Below, piece by piece: positions 7,792 to 13,708 of a stretch of DNA of 14,476 nt; position 1 is the first letter of the stretch; every line of letters begins with the position of its first letter. Source of the DNA: Gammaproteobacteria bacterium (GTDB taxonomy: Bacteria > Pseudomonadota > Gammaproteobacteria > Steroidobacterales > SZUA-146). Where the stretch lies: positions 1 to 14,476 of the forward strand of contig QIGP01000357.1 of assembly GCA_003228965.1 (NCBI GenBank), in the 5' to 3' direction. The notes beneath the pieces are model-generated. The model saw only the letters and a program-made list of their open reading frames with translations, did no database searches and had not been told where the DNA came from. The translations under genes and the position numbers were made by a program.

Positions 7792-8934
7792 TCACTTCCT
7801 CGCCATAAGCAGAGCCTGTTCAAGGTCTTGAATCAGGTCCTCAGGGTCCTCAAGGCCCACCGAAAGGCGCAGCAGGTTGGGCGGGCTTGCTGAGGTTGCG
7901 CCTTCAACTGAATGGCGATGTTCGATCAGTGATTCTACTCCGCCAAGACTAGTGGCCTGTTTAATCAGACGGGTGTTTTTTGCAACCGCGATGGCGGTTT
8001 CAGCCGTACCTTCAATTAATAATGAAAGCAGCGCGCCGCCCTGACCCATTTGTGTTTGATTGAGCGCGTAGCCTGGATGGTTTTCAAGGCCCACGTACAG
8101 CACTTGTTTTACGCCTTCATGTTTATCGAAATGTTGCGCTAGTACGAGCGCGTTTTTCGTTTGTCGCCGAACGCGCACGGAAAGAGTGGTTATAGATCGC
8201 AGTATTAACCAGCAATCGAACGGGCTAGGAACCGCGCCACCGATTTGCTGCACTTCGCGTATGCGGTCAAACATTTCATCTTTCTTATGGGCGATAATGA
8301 TTCCGCCGAGAACATCACTGTGACCGCCTAAAAACTTGGTTGAACTGTGCATGGAAAAATCGGCACCCAGTTTAAGAGGTTGCTGCCACAGGCTGGTTGC
8401 AAGCGTATTGTCGCAACAAAGCTTGGCGTTGCGTTCATGGGCAAACGTGGCTACGGCCTTAATGTCGCTGATACGCATTTGCGGGTTGCTTGGTGTTTCC
8501 AGCCACACGAGCGCCGTGTTGTCTTGCCAGGCCTGCTCAATATGTGTGAGGTCGGTTGTATCCACCGCCGATACCGAGTGGCCCATGCGGGTAACGAGTT
8601 TGTTCAGTTGAAGTACGGTGCCGTAATAGGCGTCGCCGGTGACAATAACGTGGCTGTTGGTCGGTAGTGCCTGAAACAAAGCCATTGATGCGGCGGAGCC
8701 TGTGGCAAACGCAACGGCTCCGGCTCCGTTCTCCAGGGCACATACACGGGTTTCCAGCATTTGCCGGTTGGGGTTGTCGGTGCGACTGTATATGTATTCG
8801 TCGGTGCTGCGCGGATCGTCACGGACAAACGTCGTGCTTAGCTCAATGGCTGGTGAAACGCCTTTGCCTTTCTTACCAGGTAAGCTTGCGCTTTCGTCGC
8901 CGTGGACAAGTCGTGTATCGAATTTATTTTTCAT
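7792..8934 (-). CDS. Cys/Met-metabolism PLP enzyme (cystathionine gamma-synthase family)
   Basis: A 380-residue fold-type I PLP enzyme of the cystathionine gamma-synthase/beta-lyase/methionine gamma-lyase group. The PLP-binding Lys200 lies in HSSTKFLGGHSDVLGG; Tyr49 and Arg51 (YSRTDNPN) belong to the neighbouring-subunit phosphate site, Asp175 (CDNTLAT) contacts the pyridine ring, and Arg357 (PPNLLRLSVG) binds the substrate carboxylate. SLGGVESLIEHR (329-340) is also typical. The length and full motif set indicate an active cytosolic tetramer in sulfur amino-acid metabolism. Which reaction it runs (synthase, lyase or O-acyl-homoserine sulfhydrylase) cannot be decided from motifs alone, so I give no symbol. 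No MetJ-like box or strong Shine-Dalgarno is seen upstream of the ATG at 8934. Confidence 0.92.
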   Translation of the reverse strand: MKNKFDTRLVHGDESASLPGKKGKGVSPAIELSTTFVRDDPRSTDEYIYSRTDNPNRQMLETRVCALENGAGAVAFATGSAASMALFQALPTNSHVIVTGDAYYGTVLQLNKLVTRMGHSVSAVDTTDLTHIEQAWQDNTALVWLETPSNPQMRISDIKAVATFAHERNAKLCCDNTLATSLWQQPLKLGADFSMHSSTKFLGGHSDVLGGIIIAHKKDEMFDRIREVQQIGGAVPSPFDCWLILRSITTLSVRVRRQTKNALVLAQHFDKHEGVKQVLYVGLENHPGYALNQTQMGQGGALLSLLIEGTAETAIAVAKNTRLIKQATSLGGVESLIEHRHSVEGATSASPPNLLRLSVGLEDPEDLIQDLEQALLMARK

Positions 8935-9035
8935 ACACGTACTGTCTTACGCCGTGCCGTTAGTTGCAACCCGTCTTATGACTCGAACTTACAAATTCTA
9001 TTGATACCTCTTATTAATAAGCCGGTAGCCGCGTA

Positions 9036-9057
9036 ACGAAGCAGTCGCAGGCTTCGT
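9036..9057 (-). other. Perfect 7-bp stem-loop downstream of the M28 gene
   Basis: ACGAAGC (9036-9042) and GCTTCGT (9051-9057) form a perfect 7-bp stem with an 8-base loop between the M28 stop and the PLP-enzyme start. On the minus strand it is not followed by a T run, so it may be a weak or Rho-assisted terminator or an mRNA 3' stabiliser. The rest of 8935-9094 shows no gene. Confidence 0.35.
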
Positions 9058-9094
9058 GTCCAGCCAGATCTAATGGTCAGATATATCGGGCCGC

Positions 9095-10810
9095 TTATTG
9101 TTCCAGGCTTTTCTCGCGAATAGCGCGAAATTCGTTGCCTTTGTACCAGCTTGGGAAGGTGGATTCACTGGCAATTTGCTGGCCGACTTTCAAGTACAGC
9201 TGCAGATCTTCGGCGGCGCCGGTTAAGTCCCAGCGGTCATTTATCTCATCAGACGGCTTGTGATAGTCGTTCATGACGTAGTTTTTCTGCGCTTTCTGAC
9301 CGGCTTCAACGCCACCGTTGACAAGGTCTACTCCACCTTTGGCGTACAGCATGGGAACGCCTTTTTTAGCCAGGTTGAAATGATCTGAGCGATAGAAGTA
9401 GCCTTTTTCAGGCGTTGGCTCAGGCCCGATTGTTCGGCCTTGTCCGCTGGCAGCTTTGGCCAGGTATTTCTCAAGTTCCGACGAGCCGTATCCAATAACC
9501 GAGATGTTGTGGGTTGGGCCGTAGACGTTGAGCGCGTCCATATTTATCCCGGCGACGATCTTGTTAAGCGGCACAGGCGGGTTGTTGCCAAAGTGGCGTG
9601 AACCCAGCAAACCTGATTCTTCTGCGGTTACTGCAACGAATATAATAGATCGTTTGGGTTTTACGTCCATTTGCATGTAGGACCGGGCAAGCATCAGCAG
9701 ACCGGCTGTGCCGGTAGCGTTGTCGACAGCGCCGTTGTAGATTTTATCGCCTTCCAAAGACTCATCGGTGCCTAAATGGTCCCAGTGTCCCATATACAGC
9801 ACGTATTCGTCCGGGCGTTCCGTTCCTTCGATTTTACCGATCACGTTTTTGGAGTCGGACACGCTAATTTCGTTGCTCAGTCCCGCGCTCATTGTCATGC
9901 CCATGGCGCGTGATGGCGTAGTGCGATCAAGCGCTTCTTGCTTAGCCTGGGCGTAGCTTGTGCCCATGGCTTTGAACAGTTCGTCGGCTCGCGAATCGGT
10001 GATCCAGCCTTCGATAGCAGCCCGTCCCATGTTTTTGTCGGGCGTGACCAAGTCGTGTTGGGCGCCTGTCCAACTGCCCTGAATCACGGACCAACCATAG
10101 GCAGCGGGTGCCGTTTCGTGGATGACCAGAGCGCCAGCAGCGCCTTGTTTGGCGGCTTCTTCGAACTTGTAAGTCCAGCGGCCGTAGTACGTCATAGCGT
10201 TGCCGTTAAACAATTCCGGATCCTGAGTGGCATAGCCTGGGTCGTTGACCAGAATGACGACGGTTTTGCCTTTTACGTCGACTCCAGCGTAGTCGTCCCA
10301 GTTGTATTCGGGCGCCACAATGCCGTATCCCACAAAAACCATTGCAGAATCTGTCACGGTGCTTCTTTCGGTAACGCGTTTGGTCCAAATCACCATGTCG
10401 TCACCGAACGCGAGGTTGAAATTCTGGCCGTCGTTCGATTTGATGGCCATGGTTTCGTCTGGTGTTCCAGTCATGGTTACCAGCGGTACATCCTGGAAAT
10501 AGCTCATGCCATTGCCAGGAGCTACGCCCATGTTGCGCAGCTGATCGCGCAAGTAGTTGACGGTTTTGGTTTCGCCTTCTGAGGCGGGAGCGCGTCCGCC
10601 AAAATCGTCGGAACTCAAAGTCTCGATATGCTTCATATAAACCGCAAGATCAATGTCTTTGTGATTTTGATCGGTGGCCGGCGTATCGGCTTTAGTCGAA
10701 ACGGACTTTTGCAAGGTGGTTTCGGGTGTCGCCTCTTCCTTGCTTCCACAGGCCGCAACGAGGCAAGTGATGGACAGGGTTAAGAGAAGTCGCGAGTAAG
10801 CTGTGCGCAT
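9095..10810 (-). CDS. M28-family zinc aminopeptidase, lipoprotein, with PA-type insert
   Basis: A 571-residue secreted metallopeptidase. The N-terminus is a lipoprotein signal with lipobox LVAAC (Cys21), followed by a Ser/Thr/Glu-rich linker, so it should be an envelope-anchored enzyme. The M28 zinc ligands are all visible: His342 in GHWDH, Asp363 in AVDNATG, Glu398 with catalytic Glu397 in TAEESG, Asp425 in INMDALN and His517 in NDYHKPSDE. Residues about 150-270 (from VFVGYGI to ALVIHE) look like the protease-associated insert of this family. M28 enzymes release N-terminal residues from peptides outside the cytoplasm. GGAG precedes the ATG by about eight bases. It is transcribed toward the PLP enzyme, 160 bases away. 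The family is certain; residue preference is not. Confidence 0.95.
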   Translation of the reverse strand: MRTAYSRLLLTLSITCLVAACGSKEEATPETTLQKSVSTKADTPATDQNHKDIDLAVYMKHIETLSSDDFGGRAPASEGETKTVNYLRDQLRNMGVAPGNGMSYFQDVPLVTMTGTPDETMAIKSNDGQNFNLAFGDDMVIWTKRVTERSTVTDSAMVFVGYGIVAPEYNWDDYAGVDVKGKTVVILVNDPGYATQDPELFNGNAMTYYGRWTYKFEEAAKQGAAGALVIHETAPAAYGWSVIQGSWTGAQHDLVTPDKNMGRAAIEGWITDSRADELFKAMGTSYAQAKQEALDRTTPSRAMGMTMSAGLSNEISVSDSKNVIGKIEGTERPDEYVLYMGHWDHLGTDESLEGDKIYNGAVDNATGTAGLLMLARSYMQMDVKPKRSIIFVAVTAEESGLLGSRHFGNNPPVPLNKIVAGINMDALNVYGPTHNISVIGYGSSELEKYLAKAASGQGRTIGPEPTPEKGYFYRSDHFNLAKKGVPMLYAKGGVDLVNGGVEAGQKAQKNYVMNDYHKPSDEINDRWDLTGAAEDLQLYLKVGQQIASESTFPSWYKGNEFRAIREKSLEQ

Positions 10811-10969
10811 GGTGGGGCTCCGATGTGCGTAGTTTCCAAGGTCAGAAGGATACCCGGATTTAACGAGTTGGGCGAGATGGTTTGGTGGGTAGAGTGCTGT
10901 ATCAGCGTAGTTGAGATCTGAAACAGTGGATAAAACACGGATAACGGGCGAGATACGGTCTAATTCACT

Positions 10970-11037
10970 GTGGAGTGGCTTCAGCCACGATTAAATGCCA
11001 CGGCGAGGTTCAATCGCGGCTGAAGGGCACCTCTTAC
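10970..11037. repeat. Inverted REP-type palindrome pair
   Basis: Two copies of a REP-like unit face each other. The left copy reads GTGGAG then GCTTCAGCCACGATT (10978-10992). The right copy, on the minus strand, reads GTAAGAG then CCTTCAGCCGCGATT (11012-11026). The 15-base arms match at 13 positions, with a 19-base loop. The left copy also folds on itself (GTGGC TTCA GCCAC). Both resemble the common gammaproteobacterial REP with a GTAGGAG head and GGCTTCAGCC stem. The right unit overlaps the degV-remnant stop codon. REPs of this sort are spread by REP-associated tyrosine transposases and can act as 3' RNA stabilisers. Confidence 0.7.
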
Positions 11038-11440
11038 CCGAAATCCCGCTTCTGCAGTCCAACCACCAGGCAGTCAGGGCCTGTGTGAGCTCCGAGGGCT
11101 GACCCAACGCGGGTGAAGAAATGGCGCTCAATCGTCGCACCGGCTTCTCTAACGTGTCGCTCCAGAGACGCAAACAGAGCTTCGGCATGTTTAAATTCGC
11201 GACCGTAGGCAATACCAATACGATAGTGGTCGCCTGGCGTTAGCTGTCCGGCGATGTATTTTCCAAGGCGCGTCGGTAGATCGTGACGGCCAAACATGGC
11301 GCTTTTGGCCACGAGCTTGCCGTTCACGTTAAGCACGAATACGGGTGCCAGATTCAAAAAATCGGCCACTTTTTTCACCAAAGGTTTAACTCGTCCGCCA
11401 CGCACCGCGTAGCTAACTTCCGCGAACACGCCAAACACAC
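11034..11440 (-). pseudogene. degV 3' remnant (C-terminal half of a DegV-family fatty-acid-binding protein)
   Basis: The minus-strand frame ending at 11034 encodes about 135 residues matching the C-terminal domain of DegV proteins: VRGGRVKPLVKK and a DegV-type tail with LGAHTGP. Full DegV proteins are about 280-290 residues, so the N-terminal half, including the fatty-acid-headgroup site, is gone. Homology stops at about 11440, exactly where a 16-bp inverted repeat begins. No start codon with a ribosome site is present; an in-frame TTG at 11465 lies within the repeat-bounded segment and gives a non-DegV leader. I interpret it as a gene cut by insertion or deletion at the edge of the accessory region. 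Confidence 0.75.
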
Positions 11441-11574
11441 GAGAGCACCGCAATGTGTGGGGCAATCTTAACTTATGCCCACAGAAATCAATCGCTGACG
11501 CACACAGGACCGCAGAAAATCATAGGCAAAATACAAACTAATCATTTTCCTATCCCAGACATTGCGGTGCTCTC
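11441..11574. mobile_element. 134-bp segment bounded by inverted repeats (MITE-like or collapsed element ends)
   Basis: GAGAGCACCGCAATGT (11441-11456) recurs as a perfect reverse complement at 11559-11574; extending inward gives 20 matches in 21. The outer ends coincide with the truncation points of degV on the left and a serine-recombinase gene on the right (within about 4 bases). The trinucleotide CAC directly flanks both sides, a possible short target duplication but one that could be chance. The interior contains no convincing ORF, only a loose direct repeat (CAGAAATCA near 11482, CAGAAAATCA near 11513). The repeats look like transposon termini; the transposase family is not recognisable. 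Confidence 0.55.
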
Positions 11575-11577
11575 CAC

Positions 11578-11779
11578 TATGCAAGAGCGAGTAGCCGCAG
11601 GCCTGGCTGCAGCTCGTAGGCGTGGCAATGTTGGTGGCCGACCTCGTGCGTTAGAAAAAAAGGCGTGAAGCAGGCGAGGGCGCTTATGAAAGAGCTTGGT
11701 ATCAGCGCTATGGATGTGGCAAAACGCATGGGTGTGTCGCGCCGAACTTTGTTTCGATATCTCCAAAGTGCGGTCTAGA
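11578..11779 (+). pseudogene. Serine recombinase (resolvase/invertase) C-terminal remnant, frameshifted
   Basis: The first frame gives QERVAAGLAAARRRGNVGGRPRAL, the hinge and DNA-binding entry of resolvase/invertase family proteins, and stops at 11668. A second frame shifted by -1 continues the same protein from 11662: VKQARALMKELG, then the helix-turn-helix AKRMGVSRRTLFRYL, and stops at 11777-11779. The frames meet at a run of seven As (11655-11661). The catalytic N-terminal domain, with its active-site serine, is missing because the coding sequence begins immediately after the inverted repeat at 11574. It is most simply a decayed recombinase; a homopolymer sequencing error could explain the frameshift but not the truncation. 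Confidence 0.8.
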
Positions 11780-11795
11780 CCCGGTTACCGCAATA

Positions 11796-11817
11796 CGTTA
11801 CATATTTATTTGTAACG
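11796..11817. promoter_or_regulatory. Inverted repeat CGTTACA-N8-TGTAACG, possible operator
   Basis: Perfect 7-bp arms (11796-11802 and 11811-11817) flank an all A/T 8-base spacer. It lies about 50 bases upstream of the -35 of the strong promoter at 11867 and just after the recombinase remnant. There is no T tail, so a terminator is unlikely; dyads of this shape are usual protein-binding sites. The regulator is unknown. Confidence 0.4.
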
Positions 11818-11866
11818 GTTATTCAATAAGTTACTGGTTTAACAACGAAAATGAGACTTATTCCAC

Positions 11867-11894
11867 TTGAGAATGTAGCGCGGGACGCTATACT
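11867..11894 (+). promoter_or_regulatory. Sigma-70 promoter for the small RNA / NYN gene
   Basis: TTGAGA (11867-11872), a 16-base spacer and TATACT (11889-11894) match the -35 and -10 hexamers at four and five of six positions. The start should fall near 11901, only about 35 bases before an intrinsic terminator, so the main product would be a short RNA. Confidence 0.6.
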
Positions 11895-11900
11895 ACATCC

Positions 11901-11970
11901 ATACCCCCTTGCTCGCTTCGGTGACAAGGCGCAAGGCTCTTGAGGCAACTCTTGAGCCTTTGCATTTTTC
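11901..11970 (+). ncRNA. Candidate ~70-nt structured RNA upstream of the NYN gene
   Basis: The predicted transcript folds into two hairpins. The first pairs CCTTG (11907-11911) with CAAGG (11925-11929), has a one-base bulge, and continues TCGC/GTGA capped by a UUCG tetraloop (11917-11920) closed by C-G. The second pairs GCAAGGCTC (11931-11939) with GAGCCTTTGC (11954-11963), has a TT/TT internal loop, then GAG/CTC closed by a GCAA (GNRA) tetraloop, and ends in a T run. An alternative pairing of CCTTGC (11907-11912) with GCAAGG (11931-11936) would disrupt the terminator stem, as in an attenuator. An 8-base direct repeat CTCTTGAG occurs at 11937 and 11949. No known RNA family is recognised; whether it is a free small RNA or a regulated leader is undecided. 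Confidence 0.55.
11931..11969 (+). terminator. Intrinsic terminator between promoter and NYN gene
   Basis: A roughly nine-pair outer stem (11931-11939 with 11954-11963, one bulged T), an inner GAG/CTC stem with GCAA loop, and a downstream run of five Ts at 11965-11969 make a good Rho-independent terminator. It lies 22 bases before the NYN start, so NYN expression would depend on readthrough. Confidence 0.65.
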
Positions 11971-11991
11971 TGGACCAATGAAAAACAATAA

Positions 11992-12663
11992 TTGAGAACA
12001 ATACTCTACATCGATGGCTTCAATTTCTTCTACGGAAAAGTCAAAAACACCCCCTTTAAGTGGCTAAACCTCAAAAGACTAGGTGAACTCTGCCTCGCCA
12101 ACAAACCTGGTAAACCCGTTCACAACATCGTAGGCGTCAAATATTTCACAGCTCAAGTAATCAATACACCAACCGATCCCGATAAGGCCAATCGTCAACA
12201 ACGCTATTGGGACGCACTGAAATCACACACCCCTGAAATTGAAATCATTTTAGGACAAAACAAAATCCGACAAAACAGGGGCAGGCTAATAGAGCCGCCA
12301 CATTTGGCTGCACAGGCTGGTGCTAACCGCGTTACCATAGAAAAGTTTGAAGAAAAAGGCACTGATGTAAACCTTGGTGTTCACCTCGTAAGTGATGCAT
12401 ACGAAAACAAATACGAATGTGCCGTGCTAATTAGTAACGATAGCGACTTAGCCGAAGCGTTAAAAATTGCTCGTTACAACTGCAATAAAACTATCGGCTG
12501 GATGCCACCTATAACGAACTATCGGTACAACAAAAAGCGGTTTGTCGCTGAGCTTGACGCACTAGTCCATTTCAAAAAACCCATTCGAGTTAAGCATCTT
12601 CAAGGTGCTCAATTACCTAACATCATCACAGGCACATCGATACGCAAACCAAGAGATTGGTAG
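11992..12663 (+). CDS. NYN-domain (LabA/DUF88-like, PIN-fold) putative ribonuclease
   Basis: A 223-residue NYN-domain protein, intact from start to the family's characteristic Lys-Pro...Trp ending. The N-terminal YIDGFNFFYG supplies Asp8 and Asn11; EKGTDVNLGVHLVSDA supplies Asp125 and Asn127; LISNDSDLAEAL supplies Asp150 and Asp152. These acidic residues form the metal site of PIN-like nucleases, so it is a plausible RNase. The start is a TTG that overlaps the TGA of a five-codon upstream ORF (ATG 11978); no strong Shine-Dalgarno is present, and no in-frame ATG lies upstream without a stop. It is A+T-richer than the left of the window and sits among mobile-element debris behind a terminated small RNA, suggesting horizontal acquisition. 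Targets and role (toxin, defence, RNA processing) are unknown. Confidence 0.88.
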   Translation: MRTILYIDGFNFFYGKVKNTPFKWLNLKRLGELCLANKPGKPVHNIVGVKYFTAQVINTPTDPDKANRQQRYWDALKSHTPEIEIILGQNKIRQNRGRLIEPPHLAAQAGANRVTIEKFEEKGTDVNLGVHLVSDAYENKYECAVLISNDSDLAEALKIARYNCNKTIGWMPPITNYRYNKKRFVAELDALVHFKKPIRVKHLQGAQLPNIITGTSIRKPRDW

Positions 12664-13078
12664 GTTTAAATCAACTAAAAGAACCGACTGCACGGCCGGC
12701 CAAAGGGAGTAGGCAGATGCGAAAGCAGCTCATCACACTTCTTTTCATGCCCGCAGCCTAATGATACACGCTAAGTTTCAGCTTATCGGCGTCGGCATCT
12801 GTTCACAATACGTGTAAAAAATGGACATGTTATCGACTCTCAAGAGGCTAAAGTCATAGGCGAGAGAGTAGGGCGCATCAATTTTTAACCCGTATCAAAC
12901 AGGCTTAAGCGGGACACTACAATTATGCGTCTACATTTAACTTCGCATAACAAAGACTATGTCAAAAACTGAGTTAGTATGTTTGTCTATTAATGAGATT
13001 CTATGATTTCCAGTTCTTTTCCGAAATTGTTAGATTTAGATAAAATCCATAAGGCATCCAAAATCATTAAGTTTATCA
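12664..13078. other. 415-base A+T-rich gap with no intact gene
   Basis: No full-length ORF is visible. It contains a GGGAG-preceded ATG at 12717 with a 14-codon ORF, and a short frame ending at 12888 described separately. The right part (12900-13078) is especially A+T-rich and shows a GCTTAAGC palindrome near 12903 but no clear promoter, terminator or tRNA. It may be decayed coding DNA. Confidence 0.6.
12717..12888 (+). pseudogene. Possible decayed small membrane-protein gene
   Basis: GGGAG lies eight bases before an ATG at 12717 encoding MRKQLITLLFMPAA, a signal- or membrane-like start, then two stops (TAA TGA). In a different frame, 12775-12888 reads RRRHLFTIRVKNGHVIDSQEAKVIGERV and stops. 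The order (hydrophobic start, basic cluster, LFTIRVKNG) recalls small membrane-anchored proteins of the DUF3634 type, but the resemblance is from memory and weak. Confidence 0.25.
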
Positions 13079-13663
13079 ATGTATCAATTGGCCTCTAATA
13101 AAATATTAGTACTATTTTTGAGCTTGTTGGCAACATCGCTTGTCGGTGGATTCGCTTATTTCTGGCTAAAAGGAGTAGATATCAATGCGATCGGAAATAC
13201 ACGAGCCATAAATTACGATGGGACTACTGAGAAAGTTCGACTTCCGGGAATTCGTGGTTCTATCATGGACAGGCACGGTCAGTATCTGGCGATAAGCACC
13301 AAAACAAAGGCTATATGGATTAAGCCAAAACTTGCAATTCAGCATCTGGACGAACTACCAGCTCTGGCACAAGCTATTAATAGAGATCACGAGTGGCTAT
13401 TGCGTAGATTGTCTCAAAGCACTCACAGAGAGTCCATTACGTTACGCAGACATATGAAATCGCCCGATGCAAAAAAGATTCTTGATCTAGGTATTCCTGG
13501 CTTGGTGGTAAGGGATGAATATAGACGCTATTACCCGGCATTTGAGAATACGAGTCACGTGCTCGGATTTACTGATATTGACGACCGGGGCAAGAAGGTC
13601 TTGAGCTTGCTTTTGATGGTTGGCTTCGAAGCGATAGTGGACCCCACTTGGCCCTCTGCTTGA
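13079..13663 (+). pseudogene. ftsI-like (class B penicillin-binding protein) 5' fragment, frameshifted and truncated
   Basis: The 194-codon frame encodes the N-terminal part of FtsI/PBP3: a membrane anchor (about 8-30), the RGSIMDRHGQYLAIS motif (59-73) of the dimerisation domain, and YRRYYPAFENTSHVLGFTDIDD (148-169). After GACGACCGGGG (13580-13590) homology shifts frame: reading GGG at 13588 gives GQEGLELAFDGWL, the normal FtsI continuation, so one G has been lost from a G run. FtsI homology then ends near 13636; the transpeptidase domain (SxxK, SxN, KTG), some 400 residues, is absent. No Shine-Dalgarno is seen at the ATG. It is probably dead; a membrane-anchored dimer-domain fragment that interferes with the divisome is possible but unsupported. 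Confidence 0.75.
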
Positions 13664-13708
13664 AAACCTATATTGACCATCGTATATCGACTTCCATCAA
13701 GAATACGG

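Noticed and set aside
9938..10582. 214-codon open frame antisense to the M28 peptidase
   Set aside because: It is the mirror of a conserved coding sequence, has no recognised domain and no ribosome site.
11441..11574. Invertible switch recombined at hix-like sites by the adjacent serine recombinase
   Set aside because: The repeats are not themselves palindromic like invertase crossover sites, the enclosed segment has no promoter I can identify, and the recombinase lacks its catalytic domain.
11453..11668. Open frame of 71 codons treated as an intact small gene
   Set aside because: Its first half lies across the inverted-repeat segment and has no homology; only the last part is recombinase, so it is a chance fusion.
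12890..12960. attC (integron cassette) site suggested by AACAGGCTTAAGCGGGAC and CGCATAACAAAG
   Set aside because: Only one L-like half is present; there is no complementary GTCCCGCTT partner at proper spacing before a GTTRRRY core, and no integrase is seen.
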